Assembly: GCA_038207745.1 (NCBI GenBank)
Contig: JBBQZL010000031.1
Span: 1 to 18,218, forward strand
Origin: JBBQZL01 sp038207745
Lineage (GTDB): Bacteria; Actinomycetota; Thermoleophilia; Solirubrobacterales; 70-9
Direction: 5' to 3'
DNA: 18,218 bases
Translations under genes and position numbers: made by a program
Part shown: piece by piece, positions 1-7,685 of the stretch
Layout: every line of letters begins with the position of its first letter
How positions within the stretch are numbered: the stretch's first letter is position 1
The notes under the pieces: model-generated
The model's database searches: none
The model's input: only the letters and a program-made list of their open reading frames with translations
What the model was told of the DNA's origin: nothing

Positions 1-330
1 GAACCGGGCCCGATCGCAGAGGTTCTCCCGGTCCGAGCGGCAGTATCTGCACTCGCCGCAGGTCCAGCCAAGCCAGGGCACGCCGACCCTGGTTCCAATT
101 TGGAATCGCTCGGCGCCATCTCCCAGGGACTCCACCGATCCGACGATCTGATGCCCGGGGATCAGCGGCAGCTTCGGCTCGCCGAGGTCACCGTCGAGGA
201 TGTGCAGATCGGTCCGGCAGACTCCGCAGGCATCGACCTTGATCCGCACCTGCCCAGCGCCGGCAAACGGGTCGGGCGCCTCGGTCTGCTCGAGGTGGCC
301 GGGCTGCGCTCCCAGGACCATCGCCTTCAT
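1..330 (-). CDS. Zinc-dependent alcohol dehydrogenase, N-terminal part (cut by window edge)
   Basis: The 110 codons from an ATG at 330 match the GroES-like catalytic domain of medium-chain zinc alcohol dehydrogenases, which oxidise alcohols or reduce aldehydes with NAD(P). Visible ligands are Cys38 (in GVCRTDLH) and His60 (in PGHQ) for the catalytic zinc, and Cys91, Cys94, Cys97 and Cys105 for the structural zinc. The residue after His60 is Gln where many relatives have Glu. The C-terminal Rossmann domain lies outside the window. The start overlaps the fbiC stop by one base (TGATG), which suggests translational coupling. The substrate is unknown, and a link to F420 metabolism is only inferred from position. 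Confidence 0.9.
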   Translation of the reverse strand, partial: MKAMVLGAQPGHLEQTEAPDPFAGAGQVRIKVDACGVCRTDLHILDGDLGEPKLPLIPGHQIVGSVESLGDGAERFQIGTRVGVPWLGWTCGECRYCRSDRENLCDRARF

Positions 331-2528
331 CAGTAGGTCTCGACGATCTCGTAGAGCGTCGTGCGCTGCGAGGGGGTGCGGCCGCCGGCCCGGGCAGCCT
401 CGATCAACTGCTCGGGTTCCAGCTTGACCCCGTGCTGAGAGCCGGCCATCCGCGAGATGTTCTCCTCCATCAGGGTGCCACCGAGGTCGTTGACGCCCCA
501 GCGAAGTGACTCGGTCGCCGCTTCGAGGCCCATCTTCACCCAGCTCGCCTGGAGGTTGACCACTGATCGGCCGAGTGCGAGGCGGAAGACCGCGGTGTGC
601 TTGAGGTTCTCCTGATCGGAGATCTCCTCGATGCCGTGGGTGCGCCCCAGCATCGTGTTGAATGGAATGAAGCTGAGCGGCACGAATTCGGTGATGCCCC
701 CGGTCCGCTCCTGGAGTGCGCGGATCACCCGCATGTGGCGCGCCAGCTCGCGCGGCTCCTCGATGTGCCCGAACATCACCGTCGAGGTCGAGCGGAGCCC
801 GGCGTTGTGCGAGGCCTCGATGATCTCGACCCAGCGCGCGGCAGGGAGCTTGTTCGGCGAGATCCGCTGGCGAACCCCGTCGTCGAGCACCTCTGCCGCG
901 GTGCCGGGTGTGGAACCCAGACCGCACTCGATCAGGTGGTCGAAAACCTCGCCGGGGGACTTGCCGGAGCCCTCGCACATGAAGTGGATCTCCATCGGCG
1001 AGAAGGCATGCAGATGGATGTCGGGTGCCACCAACCGCGCCAGCTTCAGCCACTCGCCATAGACATCGAGGGTCAGATCGGGGTGGATGCCGCCCTGGAT
1101 GCAGAGCTCGGTGGCTCCGAACTCGATCGCATCGCGGATCCGGTCGGCGAAGTCGCCCTCCGTGACCTCGTATGCGTCGGGTGAGCGCCTGCCCTGGCCA
1201 AACCCGCAGAAGGCGCAGCCGACGATGCAGATGTTGGTGAAGTTGATGTTGCGATTGACGACGAAGGTCGCGACATCACCGTGGAGTTCGGCACGGAGCT
1301 CGTCGGCGGCGACGCGGATCTCCTCGATCACCTCGGGACGGGTCTCGGCAAACAGCGCCGTCAGCTCGTCCTCGTTCAGCTCCACCCCGTTGCGACCCTT
1401 CTCGATCGCGATCGAGGCGATCTTCGGGTCGAGATCCTCGTCGTGGCGACGGCCGGAGCCGCTGCGGGGAATGAAGCTCCAGTACCTGAGCTTGATCACG
1501 TCGAGCACGCCCTGCTCCATCCACTCCTGGTTCATGTACTGGGGGTAGACGCAGAGACGCTCGGTCAGCGCGAAGCCGCGCGGCTTCAAATCCTTCCTTA
1601 CCTGATGCGGGCTCGGGAATGGCTGCTCGGGAGAAATGTGGTCCCCATTGGCCGAGAGCCCGCCGAGGTCGGTTGCGCCGGCCTCGACAAGCTCGCCCCA
1701 CCAATCTGCGAGGTTCGGGGGCACCTGGACGCCGACGTCGGGCATCAATCGAATGCACTCGGCGATCAGGCGCTTCATGTCCTCTATCGAGACCGGGTTT
1801 GCCCAGGCCGGCAGCGGAACGTCGTGGTCGAGCGACTCGCCCGATCTCTCCTCCCACCGCCTCCGAGAGGCCTCGTCGGCGATCTCGGCGACCTCCTGGC
1901 CGTAGTAGCGGGGGTGCGGGACGAAGTTCTGGAGGATAACCTCCTGGATGTGGCCGTGGCGGTCGTGAAGATCGGCGATCGCCTCGAGTGACGCAACCCG
2001 CTCCTCCTCGGTCTCGCCGATCCCGACCAGGATGCCGGACGTGAATGGGATCTTCAGCTCTCCCGCTGCATCAATCGTCTCGAGGCGCCGCTTCGGGTGC
2101 TTGGTCGGTGACCCCGCGTGGACGGTCTCCATCAGCCGCTCGGATATCGATTCCAGCATCAATCCCTGCGAGGCGGTCACCTCGCGGACCCGGCCGAGAT
2201 CCAGCTTCGAGAGCACACCGAGATTGGTGTGGGGAAGCATGCCGCGCTCGATCGCCCGCTCGCAGGCCCAGATCACGTAGGAGGTGAAGTCCTCGTGACC
2301 CCAATCCTCGAGCTTCCGGGCGACGATCGGGTTGACCTCGGGGTGCTCGCCGGTCAGGACGAGCAGCTCCTTGGCGTTCCTCCTCAGCGCCTCATCTAGC
2401 CTGCGTTCAACCTCTTGAGGCTCGTGGAGATGAGCTTGGTGCGTGGCAAACACGCAGTACTTGCAGAAGCACTGGCAGGTGCGCGAGAGGGAGAGCGTGT
2501 AGTTGCGAGAGAAGGTGACCCGGCGCAC
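330..2528 (-). CDS. fbiC: FO synthase (7,8-didemethyl-8-hydroxy-5-deazariboflavin synthase), fused CofG-CofH
   Basis: This is a bifunctional radical SAM enzyme that makes the deazaflavin chromophore FO of coenzyme F420 from tyrosine and the riboflavin precursor 5-amino-6-ribitylamino-uracil. Two CxxxCxxC [4Fe-4S]/SAM motifs are visible: Cys18-Cys22-Cys25 in the CofG half (about residues 1-340) and Cys434-Cys438-Cys441 (CIVGCAFC) in the CofH half (about 390-732). The single-chain fusion is the actinobacterial arrangement; archaea and cyanobacteria usually carry two proteins. At 732 residues it is shorter than the mycobacterial protein of about 850, mainly at the N-terminus. The start is GTG at 2528, six bases after a TAGCTT box, so the message may be leaderless. 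An alcohol dehydrogenase gene is coupled downstream. Confidence 0.95.
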   Translation of the reverse strand: MRRVTFSRNYTLSLSRTCQCFCKYCVFATHQAHLHEPQEVERRLDEALRRNAKELLVLTGEHPEVNPIVARKLEDWGHEDFTSYVIWACERAIERGMLPHTNLGVLSKLDLGRVREVTASQGLMLESISERLMETVHAGSPTKHPKRRLETIDAAGELKIPFTSGILVGIGETEEERVASLEAIADLHDRHGHIQEVILQNFVPHPRYYGQEVAEIADEASRRRWEERSGESLDHDVPLPAWANPVSIEDMKRLIAECIRLMPDVGVQVPPNLADWWGELVEAGATDLGGLSANGDHISPEQPFPSPHQVRKDLKPRGFALTERLCVYPQYMNQEWMEQGVLDVIKLRYWSFIPRSGSGRRHDEDLDPKIASIAIEKGRNGVELNEDELTALFAETRPEVIEEIRVAADELRAELHGDVATFVVNRNINFTNICIVGCAFCGFGQGRRSPDAYEVTEGDFADRIRDAIEFGATELCIQGGIHPDLTLDVYGEWLKLARLVAPDIHLHAFSPMEIHFMCEGSGKSPGEVFDHLIECGLGSTPGTAAEVLDDGVRQRISPNKLPAARWVEIIEASHNAGLRSTSTVMFGHIEEPRELARHMRVIRALQERTGGITEFVPLSFIPFNTMLGRTHGIEEISDQENLKHTAVFRLALGRSVVNLQASWVKMGLEAATESLRWGVNDLGGTLMEENISRMAGSQHGVKLEPEQLIEAARAGGRTPSQRTTLYEIVETY

Positions 2529-2534
2529 GATCCC

Positions 2535-2540
2535 AAGCTA
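2535..2540 (-). promoter_or_regulatory. Candidate -10 box (TAGCTT) for leaderless fbiC
   Basis: TAGCTT fits the actinobacterial TANNNT -10 consensus and ends six bases before the fbiC GTG. No Shine-Dalgarno sequence is visible. A weak TTTACC lies at a suitable -35 distance, directly next to the 32-bp palindrome. Confidence 0.4.
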
Positions 2541-2565
2541 CCGAAGTGCGGCGGTGGGGGTAAAC

Positions 2566-2597
2566 GCAGGGTGGCACCGTTAACGGTGCCACCCTGC
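2566..2597. terminator. Perfect 32-bp palindrome between channel gene and fbiC (terminator or operator)
   Basis: The half-site GCAGGGTGGCACCGTT is followed at once by its exact reverse complement with no spacer. It lies 13 bases past the stop of the minus-strand channel gene and about 25 bases before the fbiC -10 box. As RNA it would form a very stable hairpin, which fits a terminator, but no U-run follows on the minus strand. The position just upstream of a -35 also fits an operator for a dimeric regulator. The sequence does not decide between these. Confidence 0.45.
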
Positions 2598-2610
2598 CAA
2601 AACGGTGTTG

Positions 2611-3378
2611 TCAGGCGTCCCCGGTTGTCTTCAGGGACGTCGGGGTCTTATTTGCCCCGGGGGCCGTGGCGGCACCCTTGCCGCCGCTGCCGCCGGGTTC
2701 GATGATGAATCTGAACACGGCCACGGCCAGGAGTGCTCCGATCAGTGGTCCAACCACGAACGGGTAGACGTCGCCCCACTCACCCGAGACCAGCGCCAGG
2801 CCGAACCAACGGGCCGGGTTGAAGCTGCCGCCGGTCAAAGGCCCGAAGACCATGACGGCCATGCCGAAGGTCAGGCCGATCGCCAGTGGACCCCAATCCT
2901 TGGCGTTCTTGAGCGAAAGCGCGACAACGCAGATCACGAGCACAAGCACGAATGTGCCGAGACCCTCGACGATCATCCCCTGCATCGGGCCGCCGAGAAT
3001 GTCACTTGTGGTTGCCGCGCCGTAGTTGATCGCCCGTCCTTCGTCACTCATCAGACCCTTGGTCAGCAGGGCACCGAGTACGGCGCCCGAGAGCTGGGCA
3101 AGGATGTAGATAACGGCGTCAATCGGTGCGATACGGCGCATTGCCGCTGCCGCGACGGTGACCGCCGGGTTGAAGTGCCCACCGCTGGCCAGGCCGAACA
3201 TCGTCACCAGCCCGAAGAGCAGGAAGCCTTGAGCGAGACCGACAACTGCGAAATCTGAGCCAAACTGGGCTGAGTTTCCGGGCGACACAAACAGAACAAA
3301 AACGCTGGTGATGAACAACACCAGGAAAAATGTGCCGATCAACTCGGCGATGTATGCCGCAAGTCCTCGATCTTGCAC
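2611..3378 (-). CDS. Aquaporin/MIP-family channel with divergent selectivity filter
   Basis: This is an integral membrane channel of the major intrinsic protein family (255 aa, typical length) that passes water or small neutral solutes. Both NPA boxes are intact: Asn70-Pro-Ala in GGHFNPAVT and Asn187-Pro-Ala-Arg190 in GGSFNPAR. Hydrophobic segments precede and follow each box. Counting from the NPA boxes against E. coli AqpZ (Phe43, His174, Thr183, Arg189), the filter here reads Gln50, Val175, Gly184, Arg190, so a strict water channel is doubtful. The C-terminal tail of about 30 residues is rich in Gly, Ala and Thr. The start is GTG at 3378 with a strong GGAGGAGGT 10 bases upstream. Candidate -10 boxes are TAGACT (3414-3419) and GATAAT (3401-3406). 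Confidence 0.9.
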   Translation of the reverse strand: MQDRGLAAYIAELIGTFFLVLFITSVFVLFVSPGNSAQFGSDFAVVGLAQGFLLFGLVTMFGLASGGHFNPAVTVAAAAMRRIAPIDAVIYILAQLSGAVLGALLTKGLMSDEGRAINYGAATTSDILGGPMQGMIVEGLGTFVLVLVICVVALSLKNAKDWGPLAIGLTFGMAVMVFGPLTGGSFNPARWFGLALVSGEWGDVYPFVVGPLIGALLAVAVFRFIIEPGGSGGKGAATAPGANKTPTSLKTTGDA

Positions 3379-3448
3379 TTCGAACTACCTCCTCCATCGG
3401 ATTATCCGGCGCCAGTCTACCCGCGCGGCGGTTCAGGTGGCGGCAACC

Positions 3449-3784
3449 CTAGTCGTCAGCGGCGATCAGGCGCTCGACAAGTGCGGGAAGCTCGCGGGAC
3501 ATCCTCGATCTGGGGACCACGAGATCGATCCCGGCGTCGAGCGCCCGGCGGCGCGAATCGATGTCCACGTGAGAGTAGAAACCGAGACTGGGTACCGTCG
3601 CCGCGCCAACCGCAATGGCGTCCGCGATCTCGAGATCACAGACGATTGCAGCGGCATCTCCGAGATCGCCCGGTAGTGAACCGACGAGGTTGACCTGATG
3701 GCCCGCCGCCCGAAGGGAACCCTCGACGCGGCTTGCGAGGATCAGATCCGAGACGACAGCGATGACCTGCGCCACAGCGACCAC
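3449..3784 (-). CDS. Receiver-like small protein, probably degenerate
   Basis: This 111-aa protein has the beta-alpha rhythm of a response-regulator receiver fold: a first strand VIAVVSDL, a helix with SRVEGSLRAAGH, a strand ending in AIVCDLEIAD where the Asp would sit at the phospho-acceptor position, and a final helix SRELPALVERL. The acidic pair normally found after the first strand is reduced, and the conserved Lys near the C-terminus appears as Arg in VPRSRM, so normal phosphorelay is doubtful. No output domain is present. The start is GTG at 3784 or GTG at 3775; neither has a convincing ribosome-binding site. It lies 13 bases after the gene ending at 3798, so the two are probably co-transcribed. 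The function is not recognised. Confidence 0.7.
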   Translation of the reverse strand: MVAVAQVIAVVSDLILASRVEGSLRAAGHQVNLVGSLPGDLGDAAAIVCDLEIADAIAVGAATVPSLGFYSHVDIDSRRRALDAGIDLVVPRSRMSRELPALVERLIAADD

Positions 3785-3797
3785 CTGTCCCGATCAA

Positions 3798-4160
3798 TCA
3801 CAGCGAACGACGCTTGCGGAACTCTTCGCGGGCGCTTTCCGGCCTGCCCCACATCGGTACGACCTCGGCCCGGCCCTCGCGCATCTCGCGAAGCCTCATC
3901 TCACCGGTGATCTCCGATGCGTCGAGCTTCGCGAGCACGCCACTGACGGTCGGGGCCGCTGCGCCATGCCCGAACCTGTGGGCAACAAGCACCCGCCAAT
4001 GCCAATCTGAGTTCGAGTAGGGCTTCGCATTGATCATGCTGAGGTCGACGGCAGCATCGACGTATCTGTCGTCCTGGTTGATCCGCAGGTCGAACTCGAG
4101 ATCGGTCCAATCGCTCGGCAGACTGTCGAGAATCTCCTGGAAGTCGTGCGCAAGAGCCAT
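3798..4160 (-). CDS. Hypothetical protein
   Basis: This 120-aa soluble protein is not recognised. It has an acidic N-terminal half with alternating hydrophobics (DLEFDLRINQDDRYVDAAV), a Trp/His-rich centre (SDWHWRVLVAHRFGHG) and a highly charged C-terminal end (ESAREEFRKRRSL). No signal peptide or membrane segment is seen. It starts at ATG 4160, nine bases after a TAGTCT box, so it may have its own leaderless promoter in the 27-base gap below mntH. It is followed by the receiver-like gene. Confidence 0.75.
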   Translation of the reverse strand: MALAHDFQEILDSLPSDWTDLEFDLRINQDDRYVDAAVDLSMINAKPYSNSDWHWRVLVAHRFGHGAAAPTVSGVLAKLDASEITGEMRLREMREGRAEVVPMWGRPESAREEFRKRRSL

Positions 4161-4169
4161 CTGATCAAC

Positions 4170-4175
4170 AGACTA
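4170..4175 (-). promoter_or_regulatory. Candidate -10 box (TAGTCT) for the 120-aa hypothetical gene
   Basis: TAGTCT matches TANNNT and ends nine bases before the ATG at 4160. It lies in the short gap after mntH, so the downstream gene need not depend on the mntH promoter. Confidence 0.3.
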
Positions 4176-4187
4176 TCTCGCCGGCGA

Positions 4188-5555
4188 TCAGAGCAGGATG
4201 TCCTGGATCAGAAAGACGTTGAGGGCGATGATCATCGCCGCAAGGGCGCCCGCCAGCCAGGAGAGCCAGCGCGGATTGACCAGCGGTCCCATCACCTCTC
4301 GGCTCGAGGTCAGCATGATCAACGGGACCAGGGCGAAGGGAATCCCGAACGAGAGGACGACCTGGCTGATCACCAGCGCCTTGGTCGGGTCGAAACCGAT
4401 CGCGAGCACGAACAGGGCCGGAGCGAGGGTGACGACGCGGCGGAGAAACAGCGGGATGCTGCGCTCGATGAACCCCTGCATCACCACCTGGCCCGCCATC
4501 GTCCCGATCGAGGAGGAGGCAAAACCCGACGCGAGGAGGGCGATGCCGAAGATCGTCGCCGCATTTTGGGAGACAAGGTCCCGGAAGCCGTCGTAGGCGC
4601 CCTGGATCGTGTCGATGGCCACGAGGCCGCTGTCATGGAACAGCGCGGCCGCGGTGATCATCATCGAGAGATTGACCACCCCTGCCAGTGACATCGCGAT
4701 CACGATGTCGACGGTCTCGAAGTGGAGGATCTTGCGGCGCTCGCGATCGGAGCGACCGACCACGCGCTTCTGGGTCAGGGCGGAGTGCAGATAGATCACG
4801 TGTGGCATCACCGTTGCGCCGATGATTCCCGTTGCCAGAAGGACGCTCTCGGTTCCACCGAACCCCGGGATCAAGAGGCCTTTCGCCACTGCTCCCGCTT
4901 CGGGCTTGGCATTGAAGAGCTCAACCACGAAGGCGAGCACGACAACGCCGACCATCGCTGCGATCGCCGCCTCAAGCCGGCGGTATCCGTGCTGCTGGAG
5001 AGCCAGGATCGCGAAGGCGCCGACGCCTGCAAGCAGCCCGGCCGGGAAGAGTGCCATGCCGAAGAGCAGGTGAAGGCCGAGGGCCGCGCCGACGATCTCG
5101 GCGATATCGGTTGCCATCGCGACGATCTCCGCCTGCAGCCACAGGCCCACCGAGGTCCGCTTCGAGAAGCTCATCCTGCAGAGCTCCGCGAGGTTGTGAC
5201 CAGTCGCAATGCCGAGACGAGCCGACTGCGCCTGGACGACCATCGCGATCAGGTTTGCCGAGAGCACCACCCAGAGCAGCAGGTAGCCGAACTTCGAGCC
5301 CGCGGCGATGTTGGTCGCGAAGTTACCGGGGTCGATGTAGGCAACCGCCGCGATGAATGCGGGGCCGAGAAATGGCCAAAGACCACGGAGACCGCTCGTG
5401 TGTCCGTCCAGGGAGCGTCTGGCGGCTTTGGCAACCGCCGCCTCGCCTGGAAGGACGCTCTCGACATCCAAGGCGTCAGCTGAGACTCCGTTGCCGGGTT
5501 CTGGCTCGTCGTCCTCTGTGCGTGTACTTGTTCCTGAAAACCTGGCTATAGACAA
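4188..5555 (-). CDS. mntH: Nramp-family divalent metal (Mn2+/Fe2+) transporter
   Basis: This membrane protein imports Mn2+ or Fe2+ with protons. The Nramp signatures are present: DPGN at Asp75-Asn78 in the unwound first helix, Met250-Pro-His252 in helix 6 (metal ligands Asp75, Asn78 and Met250), and the GQVVMQGF loop. Multiple hydrophobic helices fill residues 60-455. About 55 charged residues precede the first helix, which is long for the family. The start is uncertain. The first in-frame start codon is TTG at 5555 without a well-placed ribosome-binding site, while the well-placed GGAGG serves an out-of-frame ATG at 5572. TTG at codon 29 is an alternative. The divergent neighbour is the YgfZ-like gene. 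Confidence 0.92.
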   Translation of the reverse strand: MSIARFSGTSTRTEDDEPEPGNGVSADALDVESVLPGEAAVAKAARRSLDGHTSGLRGLWPFLGPAFIAAVAYIDPGNFATNIAAGSKFGYLLLWVVLSANLIAMVVQAQSARLGIATGHNLAELCRMSFSKRTSVGLWLQAEIVAMATDIAEIVGAALGLHLLFGMALFPAGLLAGVGAFAILALQQHGYRRLEAAIAAMVGVVVLAFVVELFNAKPEAGAVAKGLLIPGFGGTESVLLATGIIGATVMPHVIYLHSALTQKRVVGRSDRERRKILHFETVDIVIAMSLAGVVNLSMMITAAALFHDSGLVAIDTIQGAYDGFRDLVSQNAATIFGIALLASGFASSSIGTMAGQVVMQGFIERSIPLFLRRVVTLAPALFVLAIGFDPTKALVISQVVLSFGIPFALVPLIMLTSSREVMGPLVNPRWLSWLAGALAAMIIALNVFLIQDILL

Positions 5556-5572
5556 ACAATACTTTTTGTCAT
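5546..5572 (-). other. Possible leader peptide (8 codons) overlapping the mntH start
   Basis: An ATG at 5572 follows GGAGG with a 7-base spacer, the best translation start in this region. It reads MTKSIVCL and stops at TAG, overlapping the TTG assigned to mntH in a different frame. It could be a leader peptide that couples or attenuates mntH translation. Alternatively, a one-base sequence error could have separated the true ATG from mntH. Confidence 0.25.
5551..5570. promoter_or_regulatory. AT-rich inverted repeat upstream of mntH (candidate operator)
   Basis: GACAAA and TTTGTC face each other across 8 bases in an AT-rich patch that contrasts with the GC-rich surroundings. A TTTAGGT sequence, resembling one half of DtxR/IdeR/MntR-type boxes, follows at 5573-5579 on the minus strand, but its second half-site is poor. 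Metal-responsive control of mntH is expected from the family; this being the site is inference. Confidence 0.3.
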
Positions 5573-5657
5573 ACCTAAACCTCCGCCTCCCCCATATTCC
5601 GGAGGCCGACAGACCCGGTGGGAATGTTCAGTGCGGGTACCAAGCCGGGAGTGTCCG

Positions 5658-5663
5658 TAGAAT
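5658..5663 (+). promoter_or_regulatory. Candidate -10 box (TAGAAT) for leaderless ygfZ-like gene
   Basis: TAGAAT is close to the canonical TATAAT and ends seven bases before the ATG at 5671. No ribosome-binding site is visible, so transcription probably begins at or next to the start codon. Confidence 0.5.
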
Positions 5664-5670
5664 CGCTTCC

Positions 5671-6642
5671 ATGCCGGCTCCCACGATCACCGTCGAACTG
5701 GATGCCCAATACAGACAGCTCCGCGAAGAGTGCGGCCTGGTCGATCGCTCTGATCGGGGCAGGCTGATCTTCCGCGGCGCGGAGGCGGCCGGATACCTCC
5801 ACAGCCAGGTCACCAACGAGATCGAAGGTCTCGCGGTCGGCGAGGGCACCTATGCGGCGTTGCTCGACCGCAAGGGGCACATGCAGGCCGACATGCGAGT
5901 CGTGAGGACCGCGGAGAACGAGGTTCGGGTCGACACCGAGGCAGTTGCGCTCGAGGGGGCCCGGCGTCATCTCGAGATCTACAAGATCGGCCGCGATGTC
6001 GAGATCGATGATGTGACAGAGACGACCGCGCTGTTGACTGTCGAGGGACCCGGTGCGCCGGCAGCAACCGGAATCGCGCCACATCCGCAGAACCACTGCG
6101 AGGAGATCGTGGTTCATGGCGTTGGCTGCCTGGCGATCTGGACCCTGGATGGAGTTGATCTTTCCTGCCGGCTCGAGGACGTCGAAACACTGCGCGACGG
6201 CCTGCTCGGCGCGGGTGCCGCGTCGGTGAGTGCCGAGGCGGCCGAAATCATCAGGGTCGAGTCGGGCATCCCAAGGTTCGGGGCCGAGATGACGAATAGG
6301 ACGATGCCCGCGGAGGCTGGAATCGTCGAGCGCTCGGTCAGCTTCACCAAGGGTTGCTACATCGGCCAGGAGACGGTCGCGCGGCTTCACTACAAGGGCA
6401 GGCCAAATCGGCTGCTGCGCGGGCTCAGGCTCAGCGCCCCCGCCGGTGCCGGCGACCAGATAACCGTTGGCTCGAAGGAGGTCGGAGTGATCGGGACCGC
6501 AGTCGTCTCCCCCGCGCTCGGGCCGATCGCCCTCGCGATCGTCCGCCGGGAGGCCGAACCCGGCCAGACGGTCGACGTCGGGGACGACGGCGTGACCGCA
6601 GAGTTGATCAACCCTCCCTTCCGCGACCTGAGCGTCGACTGA
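5671..6642 (+). CDS. ygfZ: YgfZ/GcvT-like folate-binding protein
   Basis: This 323-aa protein of the aminomethyltransferase-like family uses folate to support Fe-S cluster enzyme assembly or repair. The diagnostic motif KGCYIGQE is at residues 227-234; its Cys229 is the functional cysteine of YgfZ. The N-terminal part (residues about 15-110, with GLVDRSDRGRLIF and DRKGHMQADMRV) matches the GcvT-type beta domain. True GcvT is longer and belongs with the glycine cleavage genes, which are absent here. I chose ATG 5671 because conservation begins there and a TAGAAT box lies just upstream. The stop overlaps the next start (TGATG). Confidence 0.88.
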   Translation: MPAPTITVELDAQYRQLREECGLVDRSDRGRLIFRGAEAAGYLHSQVTNEIEGLAVGEGTYAALLDRKGHMQADMRVVRTAENEVRVDTEAVALEGARRHLEIYKIGRDVEIDDVTETTALLTVEGPGAPAATGIAPHPQNHCEEIVVHGVGCLAIWTLDGVDLSCRLEDVETLRDGLLGAGAASVSAEAAEIIRVESGIPRFGAEMTNRTMPAEAGIVERSVSFTKGCYIGQETVARLHYKGRPNRLLRGLRLSAPAGAGDQITVGSKEVGVIGTAVVSPALGPIALAIVRREAEPGQTVDVGDDGVTAELINPPFRDLSVD

Positions 6643-7685
6643 TGGCCGCCGAGAGGAAACCGCGGCCGATCAGGCGCCGCGGCCTCAGCGGCCGGGCACT
6701 GGGCCCCGAAAGCCTGCTGTTCGGCGGCAGGGGCGAAGCCGATCCCGAGTCTGCCGAAGTGGAGCACTCTCCTCTGCCCGCCAAGCAGACACCGAGATTT
6801 CACGCATACGAGGACGAGTACGCCTCGCCGGCGGAAATCGACGACGAAGGGGCCTCCGGGCATCCCGATCTCCGTTCGCTGCTTCCTCCGGCCGACAAGG
6901 AGAGGAACCTCGACGACTGGGGCCGCTCCGAGCACTTCATCTCGACGATCGAGCCCGCCCTCAACTTCTACTACCGGTACTGGTTCCGGGTCGAGACCGA
7001 GGGGATCGAGAACATTCCCTCAGAGGGTGGCGCCCTCTTGGTCTCAAACCACTCCGGCGCGCTGCCACCCGATGCGCCGATGGTGATGCAGGCGATCCGC
7101 AACGAGCACCCGAGTCCACGCCCGCTCTACATGTTCGGCGAGGACTGGTTCAAGGGATATCCCGGCGTCAGCATGCTGGTCAACAAACTCGGACTTGTAC
7201 CGGCCCAGCGGGACAACGCCCAGCGGCTCCTCTACGACGAAGGCCGACTCGCGATCGTCTTCCCCGAGGGTCTCAAGGGCTCTCGAAAGGTCTACTGGCA
7301 GCGTTACCGGCTGCGTCGATTTGGTCGCGGGGGATTTGTGCGGACGGCGATCCGGGCGCGGGTGCCGATCGTGCCGCTCGCCCTGGTCGGAGGCGAGGAG
7401 GCGATGCCGATCTTCGCCCACATGAAGACGATGGAGAAGCTCACCGGGCTGATCTACTTCCCACTCACCCCGGCGTTTCCGCACCTGGGTCTTGCCGCTT
7501 CCCTGATGTATTTGCCGGCCAAGTTCAAGATCCGCTTTCTCGAGCCGATCGATACCTCGATCTACCCGGTCGAGGTCGCGGATGACCCCGCGGAGGTGCA
7601 GACGATCGCCGAGGAGATCCGGACCAGGATCCAGCTTCAACTCGACCAGATGCTGGTCCAGCGCAAGTCCGTCTGGTTCGGCTAG
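6642..7685 (+). CDS. PlsC-like lysophospholipid acyltransferase family protein
   Basis: This 347-aa protein probably transfers acyl groups to a glycerolipid at the membrane. The acyltransferase core spans about residues 105-330, with NHSGALPPD (His137 and Asp144 as the catalytic pair) and FPEG at 207-210. The HX6D spacing differs from the classical HX4D of PlsC but is seen in the NHSG-type subfamily as I recall it. The first ~90 residues are charged, low in hydrophobics and probably disordered. Translation is coupled to the YgfZ-like gene through TGATG at 6640-6644. The exact acyl acceptor cannot be told from sequence. Confidence 0.85.
   Translation: MAAERKPRPIRRRGLSGRALGPESLLFGGRGEADPESAEVEHSPLPAKQTPRFHAYEDEYASPAEIDDEGASGHPDLRSLLPPADKERNLDDWGRSEHFISTIEPALNFYYRYWFRVETEGIENIPSEGGALLVSNHSGALPPDAPMVMQAIRNEHPSPRPLYMFGEDWFKGYPGVSMLVNKLGLVPAQRDNAQRLLYDEGRLAIVFPEGLKGSRKVYWQRYRLRRFGRGGFVRTAIRARVPIVPLALVGGEEAMPIFAHMKTMEKLTGLIYFPLTPAFPHLGLAASLMYLPAKFKIRFLEPIDTSIYPVEVADDPAEVQTIAEEIRTRIQLQLDQMLVQRKSVWFG

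Noticed and set aside
90..120. Short palindrome TTCCAATTTGGAA
   Set aside because: It lies inside the alcohol dehydrogenase coding sequence with no promoter context and is explained by codons.
1281..1991. Plus-strand open frame of 236 codons
   Set aside because: It is a shadow of fbiC, whose two radical SAM motifs are on the other strand.
4722..5483. Plus-strand open frame of 253 codons
   Set aside because: It is antisense to mntH, which has clear Nramp motifs. Its charged, low-complexity sequence is typical of a high-GC shadow frame.
5575..6390. Minus-strand open frame of 271 codons
   Set aside because: It is antisense to the YgfZ-like gene with the KGCYIGQE motif, and has no recognisable domain or start signal.
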